From the NCBI RefSeq assembly GCF_003986955.1, contig NZ_PIPN01000003.1, forward strand, positions 372,001 through 436,000: DNA of 64,000 nt, written 5' to 3'. Below the pieces are notes generated by a model. It was not told the origin of the DNA. It worked only from the letters and a program-made list of their open reading frames with translations, and made no database searches. The translations under genes and the position numbers were made by a program. Positions 42,818 to 52,423 of the stretch are shown here, one piece after another (the first letter of the stretch is position 1; every line of letters starts with the position of its first letter). The DNA comes from Aliidiomarina sedimenti (lineage in GTDB: Bacteria; Pseudomonadota; Gammaproteobacteria; Enterobacterales; Alteromonadaceae).

Positions 42818-43924
42818 GTGCGCATTTTTCGTTACTTAACTCGCGAAACATTCAAAGCTCAGCTCGCTGTTTTTACCGTGCTGATGGTTATTTTTCTAAG
42901 CCAGCAGTTTGTTTCTGTGCTGGCCGATGCTTCAGAAGGCAGTATACCAGCCGGGCTCATCATACAGGTGCTTGGGTTGCAATTGCCTGCGTTAGCGGCA
43001 CTGATCCTCCCAATCAGCCTGTTTTTAGGCATTTTGATGGCTCATGGGCGTATCTATGCGGACAATGAAATGGCGGTGTTACATGCCTGCGGCGTTAGCG
43101 AATGGTACGTCACCCGGGTCACTCTGGTCCTCTCATCTGCTCTGGCATGTATGACCGCGGTGCTCACCTTATGGCTCGGCCCCTGGGCGCTGAGTCAGGA
43201 ATATGAGATTGCAGAACGGGCGCGGATGGAAGCCGGACTGAGCGCGGTGCAGACCGGACGTTTTCAACAGGCGGCCAGTCAGAACGCGGTTATTTTTGTC
43301 GAACGGCAGGAGTCGGATGGCACTCTGAGCGGGGTTTTCGTCGCCCAGTTGCCGGAACGTGCTGAGCTCCGCGGGGAGCGGGCGAGTGTGGTCATGGCTG
43401 AAACGGGCACGGTCAATTCGGACGGTGCTGGTGCTCAGACTCTGGTACTGGAAAACGGACGGCGTTATTCGCAACATGTGATCGATCTCGACCATCAGGT
43501 GATGCAGTTTGACCGTTATCAAATGCAAATACGCGAGCAGGAAGTGGATCAGGAACGACGACGTTTAGAAGCGATTCCGACCCTTGAGCTGGCCAGTCGC
43601 GGCGATTACCAGGCCCAGGCCGAGTTGCAGTGGCGTATTGCGATCCCACTGGCGATGCCCCTGCTTACTCTGATTGCAGTGCCATTATCACGGGTTAATC
43701 CGCGGCAGGGGAAATTCGCCCGAATGGGGCCTGCGTTGTTAATTTACCTGGGGTATTTCCTGGTACTGATGGCTGCTAAACGGGCACTGGGTGATGGTGC
43801 ATTTTCACCCGTGATTGGCTTGTGGTGGATCCATGTGGCGCTGGCCGTGTTTGGGTTCTTACTGGTGTTTAAAGGGCGTTCCGCAGGGCAGAAAGTGGTG
43901 GCCAGAATCAGGGGGCGTAGCTGA
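42818..43924 (+). CDS. lptF: LPS export ABC transporter permease LptF
   Basis: LptF and LptG form the membrane core of the LptB2FG transporter, which extracts lipopolysaccharide from the inner membrane. The protein has 368 residues. Three membrane segments lie near each end with a periplasmic beta-jellyroll domain between them (about residues 130-270). The start is a GTG at 42818. It begins VRIFRYLTRETFKAQ, typical of LptF. It overlaps lptG by one base (TGATG), so the two are coupled. It is divergent from pepA. Confidence 0.93.
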   Translation: MRIFRYLTRETFKAQLAVFTVLMVIFLSQQFVSVLADASEGSIPAGLIIQVLGLQLPALAALILPISLFLGILMAHGRIYADNEMAVLHACGVSEWYVTRVTLVLSSALACMTAVLTLWLGPWALSQEYEIAERARMEAGLSAVQTGRFQQAASQNAVIFVERQESDGTLSGVFVAQLPERAELRGERASVVMAETGTVNSDGAGAQTLVLENGRRYSQHVIDLDHQVMQFDRYQMQIREQEVDQERRRLEAIPTLELASRGDYQAQAELQWRIAIPLAMPLLTLIAVPLSRVNPRQGKFARMGPALLIYLGYFLVLMAAKRALGDGAFSPVIGLWWIHVALAVFGFLLVFKGRSAGQKVVARIRGRS

Positions 43925-44994
43925 TGTTCAGTATTCTAGATCGCTACATTGGTAAAACAGTGTTAACCACCACCGCCCTAAGTCTTGCGGTACTGGCTGG
44001 GCTAAGCGGCTTGATTCGTTTTGTTGAGCAGGTGCGCAGTATTGGCCGCGGCAGTTACGACATGATGGACGTACTGGCGTTTGTATTTCTTAGCGTGCCG
44101 CGTGATGTGGAGCAGTTTTTCCCCATGGCGACGCTGCTGGGGGGCCTAATTGGGATGGGGATGCTGGCCAGTAACAGTGAGCTGGTGGTTATGATGGCGG
44201 CTGGCCGGTCGCGGCTTGATATTGTCGGCTCAGTGATGAAGTCGGCGATTATTATGATGCTGGCGATTACCGCGATTGGCGAGTGGGTGGCGCCGCAGAT
44301 GGAAAGTAAGGCGCGCCAGTTGCGTGCCCAGGCGATATCGGGCGGTAGCCTGATCAGCGGCCCGCAGGGGCAGTGGGCACGGGACGGCAGCCAGTTTATC
44401 AATATTGGTGAAGTGCAGGACACCGGTTTGCTGCTGGACGTGACGATTTACCAGTTTTCAGAACAACGCAAACTGGAACGGGTCATTCGTGGTGAAAGTG
44501 CTCAGTATGCAGATGACGGCTGGCGGGTACGCAATGTGCGCTATACCGAAATGCAGGAAGATGCGATCGATAATTACCGACTGGCCAGTTGGGTCTGGCG
44601 CTCGGGATTGACCCCGGATAAGCTCGGGGTGTTAACGGTCAACCCTGAGGCTTTGCCAATTCGGGGATTGCGTGGATACGTCAATTATCTGAACAGCAAC
44701 AATCAGGATGCAAGCCGCTATGAGTTGGCATTGTGGCGCAAAACCCTGGCCCCCCTGACAGTCGCGGTGATGTTATTAGTGGCCTTGTCATTTATTTTCG
44801 GACCGTTGCGCTCGGTGACGATGGGCGCAAGGATTCTGTTAGGGGTCATTACTGGCTTCGTCTTTCATATGTCGAACGAAGTATTCGGACCGGTTTCCCA
44901 GGTCTATAGTCTGCCGCCAGCGTTAGGAGCGGTGTTACCCAGCCTTTTATTTGCCACTGCGGCAATCTATATATTGCACCGACAACGGGTTTAG
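43924..44994 (+). CDS. lptG: LPS export ABC transporter permease LptG
   Basis: This is the second permease of the LptB2FG lipopolysaccharide transporter. The protein has 356 residues and begins MFSILDRYIGKTVL, a standard LptG start. It has three membrane segments at each end and a central periplasmic domain. The block VPRDVEQFFPMATLLGGLIGMGMLA (third membrane segment region) is typical of the family. It is coupled to lptF by a one-base overlap and ends the operon at a strong terminator. Confidence 0.93.
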   Translation: MFSILDRYIGKTVLTTTALSLAVLAGLSGLIRFVEQVRSIGRGSYDMMDVLAFVFLSVPRDVEQFFPMATLLGGLIGMGMLASNSELVVMMAAGRSRLDIVGSVMKSAIIMMLAITAIGEWVAPQMESKARQLRAQAISGGSLISGPQGQWARDGSQFINIGEVQDTGLLLDVTIYQFSEQRKLERVIRGESAQYADDGWRVRNVRYTEMQEDAIDNYRLASWVWRSGLTPDKLGVLTVNPEALPIRGLRGYVNYLNSNNQDASRYELALWRKTLAPLTVAVMLLVALSFIFGPLRSVTMGARILLGVITGFVFHMSNEVFGPVSQVYSLPPALGAVLPSLLFATAAIYILHRQRV

Positions 44995-44997
44995 GTG

Positions 44998-45029
44998 AAA
45001 AAAAACGCCTGACTAGCAGGCGTTTTTTT
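44998..45029 (+). terminator. Rho-independent terminator of lptFG
   Basis: The core stem CGCCTG (45006-45011) with CAGGCG (45017-45022), loop ACTAG, is flanked by an A-run on the left and a T-run on the right. It can work in both directions and also faces the convergent RDD gene. Confidence 0.9.
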
Positions 45030-45063
45030 GTATGTTAGTTATATATGTTATGTACGTGGTTGG

Positions 45064-45567
45064 TTACTTAAGGCGTCGCCAGTTACGTAATTTATTGGCT
45101 TCGGCGCTTAATTCGATGACCTCACAGCCTGCCACCCGATCATGCCAGCCCAGCTTTTCCCGCGAGAACAGCACGCCGATATTACTTAACCCGAATGCTG
45201 CCAGAAGCAGCCGAATGGTTGCCTGCTTCCAGCTAATGCCGGAACCATCGGTATTCTGTACCTTCATTCGCCACGCGCGCATGCCAATGGTTTGACCGCC
45301 ACGAACCCAGAACCCGGCAAAAAACCAAAACACCACAGCTAGCAGATACGCCTGAAACAGCAGATTGCCTTCCAGAACATTTGCATGGTCGGTGCCAGCC
45401 GGTAGTGTTAACAGGTTGCTGGCAACCAATATAGCAACGAAGGCCAGCGCGAGCCCGGAAGCAAGCATCAGAATAGCGGTAATCGCCAGAAGATCGTATA
45501 CCCATGCGCCAACGCGACGGAAAAATCCGGCACGGGGAAAGACGGTGTGGTCGGGGTTTGCGGACAT
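45064..45567 (-). CDS. RDD family membrane protein
   Basis: The protein has 167 residues with three or four hydrophobic segments. It matches the RDD family: RAGFFRRVGAWVYDLLAI near the N-terminus, GQTIGMRAWRMKV in the middle, and KLGWHDRVAGCEV near the C-terminus, with the family's conserved Arg and Asp residues. Function is not known for most members; some have been linked to ion or Na+/H+ exchange. It converges on lptG across the terminator. In related genomes RDD genes often sit near lptFG (from memory, not checked). Confidence 0.83.
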   Translation of the reverse strand: MSANPDHTVFPRAGFFRRVGAWVYDLLAITAILMLASGLALAFVAILVASNLLTLPAGTDHANVLEGNLLFQAYLLAVVFWFFAGFWVRGGQTIGMRAWRMKVQNTDGSGISWKQATIRLLLAAFGLSNIGVLFSREKLGWHDRVAGCEVIELSAEANKLRNWRRLK

Positions 45568-45634
45568 AACCGAGTCTCATGTTTAAAACTTGAACGGGGG
45601 CGCATGATAACATGAAATTTCTGTGAAATTCCCC

Positions 45635-45662
45635 TTGATTCAACTCAGTGCGCGGGTATAAT
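45635..45662 (+). promoter_or_regulatory. Sigma70-type promoter for tRNA-Leu
   Basis: TTGATT (45635-45640) and a perfect TATAAT (45657-45662) are separated by 16 nt and followed by a GC-rich discriminator. The tRNA starts about 48 nt after the -10 box, leaving a 5' leader of about 40 nt. Confidence 0.72.
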
Positions 45663-45710
45663 GCCTCTCGCTTTGACGGCACTTTTAGCGCAGTCGGGCA
45701 GCCCTCCTAA

Positions 45711-45797
45711 GCCTGGGTGGCGAAATTGGTAGACGCAGCGGATTCAAAATCCGCCGGGGTTAAACCCGTGTCGGTTCGAGTCCGACCCTAGGCACCA
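45711..45797 (+). tRNA. tRNA-Leu (anticodon CAA)
   Basis: The sequence starts GCCTGGGTGGCGAAATTGGT and has an anticodon stem GCGGA/TCCGC with loop TTCAAAA, giving anticodon CAA for UUG. A long variable arm (class II), the T-arm GGTTCGAGTCC and an encoded CCA end are present. Acceptor stem GCCTGGG pairs with CCCTAGGC with one G-U pair. Length is 87 nt. Confidence 0.97.
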
Positions 45798-45815
45798 TAT
45801 TTTTTGATTCCCCTG

Positions 45816-46043
45816 TTATATATAACGTGTTTTATAGTGAGGCTTTCGGCCTGGCGGAATTGCGCTTATTCCCTTACAAGCCGCGGTTACGTGCGCCTGG
45901 ACTCGATTTGTCAGTTCCAGTACTGAGTTAATGCGTTGTTCATTAATTGCTTGATGAAAATTAAGAACATTGATACGGTCTACCCAGGAATGTAAAAAGA
46001 ACGTAAAGGGATGTACCATGTCAATTCGCCGCACTATTTCCAT
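45816..46043 (-). CDS. Small hypothetical protein, doubtful
   Basis: A 75-codon frame with a G-rich possible ribosome-binding site (GGGGGG about 9 nt before the ATG). The product contains several His, Phe and Ile residues early and a basic tail (PPGRKPHYKTRYI), with no domain that I recognise. It lies in the region of about 360 nt between tRNA-Leu and the next lipoprotein gene, on the opposite strand. It could be a remnant of a longer gene or chance. Besides this frame I see nothing in that stretch. Confidence 0.3.
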   Translation of the reverse strand: MEIVRRIDMVHPFTFFLHSWVDRINVLNFHQAINEQRINSVLELTNRVQAHVTAACKGISAIPPGRKPHYKTRYI

Positions 46044-46158
46044 TGACTGTCACCCCCCTCTATTATCGTCGTTCAAATACCCTGCAGGAAAGCAAATGTC
46101 ATTGTATGCGCGGTCCTGATTTCGCATAGAATGAATCAATAACTAATGGAGATAGAGA

Positions 46159-46686
46159 ATGAAGAAATTGCTCTTCGGCGCACCTCTTGTTTTGGCTTTA
46201 ACTGGTTGCGTGAGTGATACAGATTTTGTGAAAAACGGAACCATGGATTTCAATGGGACTATTACCGTTGGCGAAGCTCTGGATAGCTGGAAAAGCTGCG
46301 AAAAAAGAGAGTGGGAAGAATTTGAGACCGATAATGGTGTGCAAGTTGTTCAGTTTTCCTGTCAACATAAAATCGAGCAGTTTATTTCCCGCACAAAGAG
46401 CTTGTTGCCAGAAAATGAGTTAGAAGATGCTGACCACCTGGATATTGATTCAAACTTACAAACTTTTCAGTTTACGATAAATCGAGATCAGACGTTTCAA
46501 ATTGATAATGTTCAAATAAGAACCACGTGGGCGGATGGTACCTCGTTCGAAGACTCGCAGGAACCGGTTGAGCAATTACAAACCGCCTATGCTAATCAAC
46601 TTAACTTTGATCCGAATGAGCTGGACAGCACAGTGGCGGCACAGATGGCGTATGTGTTTATGGTTATTAAATCGAGAGCAAATTAA
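46159..46686 (+). CDS. Small lipoprotein of unknown function
   Basis: The protein has 175 residues with a clear type II signal peptide ending LALTGC (Cys17). The mature part is acidic, has two further cysteines (in KSCEKREWEE and VQFSCQHK) that could form a disulfide, and shows alternating beta-strand pattern. I recognise no certain family. The coding sequence is visibly richer in A and T than the neighbours. It is followed after 36 nt by a DUF805 gene, probably in one transcript. Confidence 0.7.
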   Translation: MKKLLFGAPLVLALTGCVSDTDFVKNGTMDFNGTITVGEALDSWKSCEKREWEEFETDNGVQVVQFSCQHKIEQFISRTKSLLPENELEDADHLDIDSNLQTFQFTINRDQTFQIDNVQIRTTWADGTSFEDSQEPVEQLQTAYANQLNFDPNELDSTVAAQMAYVFMVIKSRAN

Positions 46687-46722
46687 ATTTCTATCAGGTA
46701 AATCACACAATAAGGAAACTAT

Positions 46723-47094
46723 ATGAACTGGTATTTAAAAGTGTTAAAGCAGTATGCAGTATTTCAGGGGCGTGCACGCCGCAAAGAATATTGGATGTTT
46801 ATACTTTTTAACTTAATTGTAAGCTTTGTTCTTGGCTTTATTGATGGTGTCATAGGTACGTTCGATGCTGAAATTGGACTAGGGTTACTTAGCGGTGTTT
46901 ATGCACTCGCAATATTTATTCCAAGTCTTGCTGTTCTGGTGCGCAGACTGCACGACACAGGGCGGTCAGGTTGGTGGATTTTCATCTCATTAATTCCGTT
47001 AATCGGTTTGATCGTGTTACTTGTATTTTTAGTTCAGGACAGCAACCCTGAAGATAATATATATGGTAGCAATCCAAAAGCAGTTGCTGCCTAA
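46723..47094 (+). CDS. DUF805 family membrane protein
   Basis: The protein has 123 residues and matches the DUF805 (YhaH-like) family: an N-terminal MNWYLKVLKQYAVFQGRARRKEYWMF and the conserved RRLHDTGRSGWW. Three or four membrane segments are predicted. Function is not established. The ATG at 46723 has an AAGGAAA site. The gene is AT-richer than its surroundings and paired with the upstream lipoprotein gene. A strong terminator follows. Confidence 0.87.
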   Translation: MNWYLKVLKQYAVFQGRARRKEYWMFILFNLIVSFVLGFIDGVIGTFDAEIGLGLLSGVYALAIFIPSLAVLVRRLHDTGRSGWWIFISLIPLIGLIVLLVFLVQDSNPEDNIYGSNPKAVAA

Positions 47095-47123
47095 GGTTAG
47101 TCTCAAAAGATAATCATGTGATC

Positions 47124-47158
47124 AAAAAGCGCGACTTTTCACAAGTCGCGCTTTTTTC
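47124..47158 (+). terminator. Rho-independent terminator after the DUF805 gene
   Basis: AAAGCGCGACTT (47126-47137) pairs with AAGTCGCGCTTT (47143-47154) around a 5-nt loop, followed by a T-run. The next 270 nt before fpr hold no gene that I can support. Confidence 0.9.
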
Positions 47159-47437
47159 CTTTAGTGCTTACCTCCAACGTTTTCGTCACTCGTCATTTCT
47201 CAATACCCAATCCTTACTCGTCACGCACCGACTCCCAAGGCGATGATCTAGGGTTGCTGGTGTCACTCATGTTAACCTCGTTTAATCTCACTTTGAGCTT
47301 CCAAGTTAAGTCCCGCGTAATCCGGCCTGGCTGCCAGTGCTTGTAGCTTCCGTACGCCCGTCTGAAAGCGCATAGTGAGCAGCGAGTGTTGATGCATCAT
47401 CTACATAGGTTGGTTCTTTGGCAGAAGGGAAGTGCTT

Positions 47438-48220
47438 ATGCGCAATTTAATTTCAGAGCGGGTGACTCAGGTTCATCACTGGAGCGACACACTATTTAGT
47501 TTTAAGACGACCCGACGACCAACCTTTACCTTTGAGAACGGGCAGTTTGTGTTGATTGGTTTACGCGTTGAAGGTAAGCCGCTGCTGCGGGCATACAGCA
47601 TCGCAAGTGCAAATTATGAAAGTGAACTGGAATTTCTTAGTGTCAAAGTACCGGGTGGAGCGCTGACGTCGAGACTGCAACACTTGCAGGTTGATGACGA
47701 GGTCCTTCTGTCGACCCGCCCCACGGGTAGTCTGGTTCCCGGCCACTTGGTTCCTGGCAAACACTTGTATTTGCTTGCAACGGGGACTGGGTTAGCGCCT
47801 TTCATGAGTATTATTAAAGATCCCGATATCTATGAGCGGTTTGACAAGGTTATTCTTGTTCACGGCGCACGTTTTATAACCGAGTTAGCCTACCAGCAAA
47901 CAATCTGCGACGAACTGCCTGGCAATGAGTTCTTTGGTGACTGGGTCCGCGACAAGCTGGTCTATTACCCAACGGTTACGCGTGAGCCATTTCGTACAGA
48001 GGCGCACCAACGCCGTATCACTCACTTAATTGAAACCAATACCCTGACAGAGCAACTCAATATGCCGGCATTAAACCCTGAGCATGACCGACTGATGCTA
48101 TGTGGCAATGACCATATGCTGGAAGACTGCATTGGCTTGTTGACCGAGCGGGGATTTCAAAAGGCCACGTCGCGGCGGCAGGGAGATTTTGTGGTAGAGC
48201 AGGCTTTTCTGGAAAAATAA
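47438..48220 (+). CDS. fpr: Ferredoxin/flavodoxin-NADP+ reductase
   Basis: The enzyme passes electrons between NADPH and ferredoxin or flavodoxin and carries FAD; in Escherichia coli it is induced by superoxide stress. The protein has 260 residues. The FAD-binding motif RAYSIASAN and the NADP-binding block LLATGTGLAPFMSI are present, and the C-terminus is VEQAFLEK, near the bacterial Fpr form. I chose the ATG at 47438 because AAGGGA is 7 nt before it; a GTG two codons earlier is too close to that site. No regulatory box is recognised upstream. Confidence 0.93.
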   Translation: MRNLISERVTQVHHWSDTLFSFKTTRRPTFTFENGQFVLIGLRVEGKPLLRAYSIASANYESELEFLSVKVPGGALTSRLQHLQVDDEVLLSTRPTGSLVPGHLVPGKHLYLLATGTGLAPFMSIIKDPDIYERFDKVILVHGARFITELAYQQTICDELPGNEFFGDWVRDKLVYYPTVTREPFRTEAHQRRITHLIETNTLTEQLNMPALNPEHDRLMLCGNDHMLEDCIGLLTERGFQKATSRRQGDFVVEQAFLEK

Positions 48221-48491
48221 GTAACAGTGCGGCCTGTTTTCGTTAGCAAATAGTACACGTTTTGCTGGCGAGCTCTACGCGTATTCACTGTGCTGACGTT
48301 AGCCTTGAAATGCTTGCAAAACGCGTCAGGAATTACACATCTTGCATACACATTTAGCGAGTTTGGAGTGAGTTTTATTGTAGTGTACCTACAGTATCCT
48401 TTGCTTGTTTAGCTATCTCACCTGAGATATTGAGAACGAATGATGCTCTTTTATACTTTCCGCTTTGATTTTGACCAATGGATATGGGTAT

Positions 48492-49787
48492 ATGTTTGGT
48501 AGCAAAAGGCGCTCTCAACTGGCAGGTTTAAGTCAACGAGTCGAAGAGCTTGAACAGCAAATGGCGGCGGTTGACGAGAATGTGACGCGTATTGATTTCA
48601 CCCCTGAAGGGTATGTTATTACTGCGAACGAGGTATTTCTTCGGGTTATGCAATACCAGTTGAGTGACGTGCAGGCCAAGCATCATCGTATGTTTTGTAG
48701 CAAAGAAGAACGCGAGTCACCGAATTATCGCCGATTCTGGTCTCAGCTTGCTGCTGGTGAGGTTCAGCATGGACGTTTCCTGCGCATAAAGGGCGATGGC
48801 TCAGTCTGTTGGTTGGATGCGACCTATTTTCCTGTTCGCGACGCAAATGGTCGAGTGACATCCATAATGAAGATTGCCAACGAGGTTACGAAAGACGTAC
48901 ACGCGCTGGAGCAGGAGCGGGCAATTAGTGATGCCATCAATCGTTCCATGGCGGTTATTGAATTTAGTCCGGATGGCGACATACGCTCGGCGAACGATAA
49001 TTTCCTGAATGCGGTGGGATACAGCAAGTCAGAGGTTGTCGGCAAGCATCATCGAATTTTCTGTGATGACGAATTCTACACCAGTCATCCGAAATTTTGG
49101 CAAGCGCTGGCGCAAGGTGAGTACAAAACGGGTCAGTTTAAACGCTTTCGCCGGGATGGCGAGGTTATCTGGCTGGAAGCAAGCTACAACCCGATTCTGG
49201 ATGCCCGGGGTAAAGTGACCAAAGTTATCAAATTCGCCACGGACATTACCGAACGAGTCATAGCCGCCGAACGGACCCGGGAAGTGGCTGAAATGGCTCT
49301 GGTCAGTTCAAGGCAAACCGCTGCGCTTATTGTTAAAGTGAAAAGCGCTATTGAGTCGTCCGTGGCTACCGGCACCTTGGTTAATCAGTCGAGTGATCAA
49401 ATCGGTACGGTCGTTGAGCGGTTGCAGGGGCAGACTAAGAACATCGAAGAGACTGTGCGAACGATTAACGGTCTTGCTGAGCAAACCAATTTACTGGCGT
49501 TAAATGCGGCTATTGAAGCGGCGCGAGCGGGCGAGCAGGGACGTGGTTTTGCAGTCGTGGCGGATGAGGTGCGAAACCTTGCACGACGCACGACTCTGGC
49601 GACCGATGATATTGGCAGGGTGATGCAATTAAGTCGTGATATCGCAAATGAAATAGCGTCGGGCACCGAGTCCATTGCGGGGCTGGCGCAGGAGAGTCAT
49701 AGCAGTATTTCATTAGTTGAGAGTGTGATGACGGAAATAGAGGCGGGCGCAGAACATATCACTCAGGCAATCCAGCAGTTGAATTAG
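48492..49787 (+). CDS. Soluble PAS-PAS chemotaxis receptor
   Basis: The protein has 431 residues. Two PAS domains are seen in tandem (each with a YxPxxD-like stretch such as [20 protein letters not shown] at about residues 30-140 and 150-255), followed by a shortened methyl-accepting signalling domain whose tip has [20 protein letters not shown]. There is no membrane segment, so it is cytoplasmic and may sense redox or internal energy state, as Aer-type receptors do; the PAS cofactor is not visible. The ATG at 48492 was chosen over a TTG nine codons earlier. No sigma28 promoter is recognised in the 270 nt upstream. Confidence 0.87.
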   Translation: MFGSKRRSQLAGLSQRVEELEQQMAAVDENVTRIDFTPEGYVITANEVFLRVMQYQLSDVQAKHHRMFCSKEERESPNYRRFWSQLAAGEVQHGRFLRIKGDGSVCWLDATYFPVRDANGRVTSIMKIANEVTKDVHALEQERAISDAINRSMAVIEFSPDGDIRSANDNFLNAVGYSKSEVVGKHHRIFCDDEFYTSHPKFWQALAQGEYKTGQFKRFRRDGEVIWLEASYNPILDARGKVTKVIKFATDITERVIAAERTREVAEMALVSSRQTAALIVKVKSAIESSVATGTLVNQSSDQIGTVVERLQGQTKNIEETVRTINGLAEQTNLLALNAAIEAARAGEQGRGFAVVADEVRNLARRTTLATDDIGRVMQLSRDIANEIASGTESIAGLAQESHSSISLVESVMTEIEAGAEHITQAIQQLN

Positions 49788-49830
49788 ACGCTGGAATGCT
49801 GCGCGTAGATTCTGCCCCCGGGTCACTTAT

Positions 49831-51375
49831 TTATTCTTTAAACCCGATCCGAAAGCCACCCCAGTGTTTACCATGAACATAAATCGGCACCGAGAGGTCG
49901 TGCAGGATCTCGCCGGTGTCTCTTTTATAGGTTTGCAGTAACAATGGGTGCTGATGGTCGCCACAGCGACTACCAGTGCGGTCATCGAAAATGCGTTTAC
50001 TGCGGTTGTTGAGGAGGTCGGTCTGGTAGTTACCGGTCAGCGGCTTACTGAATTTTTTGTTATGGGTCGGAAAATAGCCCTTACGGTCCACAGCACCTGC
50101 ATAAAGCACGTTGCCCAGGGTTTCTAAAATAGGCTCCTGAATGGCTGGCAGATGACGGTCGGTGTAGCTGTCGTACGGGGTCTGATATTTTTGTGGATTG
50201 GTATTGGCAATCGGCTTGTAGTCGTAACTAAACATATCAGACTCGTTCAGTTCACCATTGGCAATGGCCTTTTCAAAGCAAACTCCGACCGCGGCAGCCG
50301 CTTCTTTGGCAGCGACAAAAATGGGTGAATAAAAACTCTCGTGACTTGAATCACTCAGGTTGCTGTAAATGCTTTCAGTCTGTTCTGAAAGGGCCACCGC
50401 CTGCTGAGCAATCTGTGAACTCTTCTGTTCAACGTCGCGCAATGCGCCGGTTAACTCGTCGACCGACTGATTGACCCGTTCGCTGGTGTTCTGCAGAGTA
50501 TCGCTGAGGGTTTCGAGGTGACCGACCGACTCGGTGGCCGTGTTAACCTGCCCGGTGATGTCGTTGAAGTCGGCAGCGGTGGTGTTGAGGTCCTGCTGCA
50601 CTGCCGTACTCTGCTGTTGCAGTCGCTGCATGGCTGCAGCACTGTCCGCGCTTTGCTGGCGAATAGTGGAGAGCATGTCGGTGATTTCATGTGTGGCGGT
50701 GGCGGTCTTGGCGGCAAGAGTGCGCACTTCATCAGCGACAACGGCAAACCCGCGGCCTTGCTCGCCGGCCCGGGCTGCTTCGATGGCGGCGTTCAGAGCC
50801 AACAGATTGGTTTGTTCAGCAACTTGTTCAATGACCTGGGTAATGCGCTGAATGTTATCGGCGCTATGGTGCAGCTGCTGGAGCTGATTACTGGTGTCGG
50901 TGACTGAGCTTGCCAACAGGTTAAGGTTATCGACCACCCCTTTAATCCGCTGATCGGCGGCGGCTGTCGCAGTTGAAGTCTGCTGCAGATTTCCGGCAAT
51001 TTGCTGCAGGTTGTCATTCAGGTGTCGGCTGGTATCAGACAGGTTTTGACTGGCTGAACCGAGCTCACGACTGGCATCGCTGCTGTGGTGAATTTGCTGG
51101 CTGAGGCCGTCAATGAAAAAAGAAACTTCGGCAGATCCAATTGCAAGCCGCGAGGTGGCGTCAGTAATGGCAGCGAGATCCAGTTCATCGCCGGCATCGA
51201 CCCGTGTCTCGTCGCTCAGAGCGCGCTGCTGTCGGCGTACTATAATGATCAGGCCGCCAGCTGCAACGATCATCAGCGAAAGGCTTAACCAGGGTGGTAT
51301 GTTAACGCTGAGTGATAGTGTATGCAGAACCACAATGCCGAGCAGGACAATAGCAGAAATCCATATATGAGCCAT
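49831..51375 (-). CDS. Chemotaxis receptor with C-terminal sensor-like domain
   Basis: The protein has 514 residues. Two hydrophobic segments close to the N-terminus (about residues 4-20 and 28-46) leave almost no periplasmic loop. The signalling domain tip [20 protein letters not shown] lies at about residues 187-207. A further domain of about 170 residues follows the signalling helices (about 345-514), ending [18 protein letters not shown], which looks like a Cache/PAS-type sensor. The order membrane-signal-sensor is the reverse of classical receptors, so sensing is probably cytoplasmic. I chose the ATG at 51375 with an AGGTG site. It converges on the PAS receptor gene. Confidence 0.85.
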   Translation of the reverse strand: MAHIWISAIVLLGIVVLHTLSLSVNIPPWLSLSLMIVAAGGLIIIVRRQQRALSDETRVDAGDELDLAAITDATSRLAIGSAEVSFFIDGLSQQIHHSSDASRELGSASQNLSDTSRHLNDNLQQIAGNLQQTSTATAAADQRIKGVVDNLNLLASSVTDTSNQLQQLHHSADNIQRITQVIEQVAEQTNLLALNAAIEAARAGEQGRGFAVVADEVRTLAAKTATATHEITDMLSTIRQQSADSAAAMQRLQQQSTAVQQDLNTTAADFNDITGQVNTATESVGHLETLSDTLQNTSERVNQSVDELTGALRDVEQKSSQIAQQAVALSEQTESIYSNLSDSSHESFYSPIFVAAKEAAAAVGVCFEKAIANGELNESDMFSYDYKPIANTNPQKYQTPYDSYTDRHLPAIQEPILETLGNVLYAGAVDRKGYFPTHNKKFSKPLTGNYQTDLLNNRSKRIFDDRTGSRCGDHQHPLLLQTYKRDTGEILHDLSVPIYVHGKHWGGFRIGFKE

Positions 51376-51472
51376 TGAGAACACCTATTAGTTATAATTA
51401 TTAAGTGCTTATACTGTTAACATAATTTGCGCTCAAAGTAGTGCTTTTACGACCAAGGTCGAGTGATTTCAG

Positions 51473-52423
51473 CTAGTTTTTAAAGAGGATCGCCTGATCA
51501 CGGCCTGCATTTTTAGCCTGATACAGTGAGTTGTCAGCGTGTTTTAACCACTCCTGATGCGACGTCTGGTTGCTGTTGAAGTCGGCTACGCCAATACTGA
51601 TGGTGACCTGAAAGTTACCCTCGGTATGTTGCATCGGATATTCGCGTACTTTGCGCCGCAACCGCTCAGCTAATTGCAGAGCAGGTTCAGCCTGTGTATT
51701 GGGCAACAGGACAGCGAACTCTTCACCACCAAAACGGCCTGCAATGTCGGTCTCACGCAGATTGGCCCGGATCAGATTGGCCATTTGACGGAGCACTTCG
51801 TCGCCGACGTCGTGGCCGTAGTTGTCGTTGACTGCTTTAAAATGGTCAATATCAAACAGCAATAACGAGGCGTCCCCGGAATAGCGTTTGAGGCGCTGGA
51901 ATTCCTGAATTAAGCACTCTTCCCAGTGACCGCGGTTAAATAACCCGGTTAGTTTATCGGTCTGACTTAAGTGTTCCAGGGCCTGATTGGCACTGCGCAG
52001 CGCGAGTTTACTCATCGCGGTGTCGGTAACGTCGTAGATCAGCATGCACACCTGAGCGACCTCGCCGTCGGGTCCGAGTAACGGGTTGATAGTCAGATTC
52101 TGATACATCAGCGTGGTATTGCCGGTGAGCGGACGCACACTGCTGAAATCAAACAGGTGAGGGCGCTGTTCCCAGGTCGAATAGGCGCGGCTTTTAAGGC
52201 CGAAGACGAAATCAATTTTACGCCGCAACCAGCGCTCGGGGAGCTCGGGAAATAGTTCGAACAGGTTGCTGCCGCGAGCCTTGGAGACACGGACACCGCT
52301 ATGGTTCTCCATGAAACTATTCCACACCTGGACCTGGTTGTTACGGTCTAATACCACTAAGCCTGCTTCGATGGTTTGCAGCATCTGTAACAGGCTGTGC
52401 ATGTTTTGTGTTTGTTCGTTCAT
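51473..52423 (-). CDS. PAS-GGDEF diguanylate cyclase
   Basis: The protein has 316 residues. An N-terminal PAS domain (about 10-135) is followed by a GGDEF domain with the active-site motif GGEEF and the RxxD inhibitory site (RETD) five residues before it, so it is probably an active cyclic-di-GMP synthase with product feedback. The block LTGLFNRGHWEE is also typical. The ATG at 52423 overlaps the stop of the preceding CheY-CheC-like gene in the ATGA arrangement, so the two are translationally coupled. No phosphodiesterase gene is seen in the window. Confidence 0.92.
   Translation of the reverse strand: MNEQTQNMHSLLQMLQTIEAGLVVLDRNNQVQVWNSFMENHSGVRVSKARGSNLFELFPELPERWLRRKIDFVFGLKSRAYSTWEQRPHLFDFSSVRPLTGNTTLMYQNLTINPLLGPDGEVAQVCMLIYDVTDTAMSKLALRSANQALEHLSQTDKLTGLFNRGHWEECLIQEFQRLKRYSGDASLLLFDIDHFKAVNDNYGHDVGDEVLRQMANLIRANLRETDIAGRFGGEEFAVLLPNTQAEPALQLAERLRRKVREYPMQHTEGNFQVTISIGVADFNSNQTSHQEWLKHADNSLYQAKNAGRDQAILFKN

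Noticed and set aside
45711-47160. Integrated island at tRNA-Leu
   Set aside because: No integrase, no direct repeat of the tRNA end and only two convincing genes. It is kept only as a weak observation.
47164-47346. 60-codon frame between the DUF805 gene and fpr
   Set aside because: No ribosome-binding site, no recognisable sequence and a composition like non-coding DNA. I treat the stretch as intergenic.
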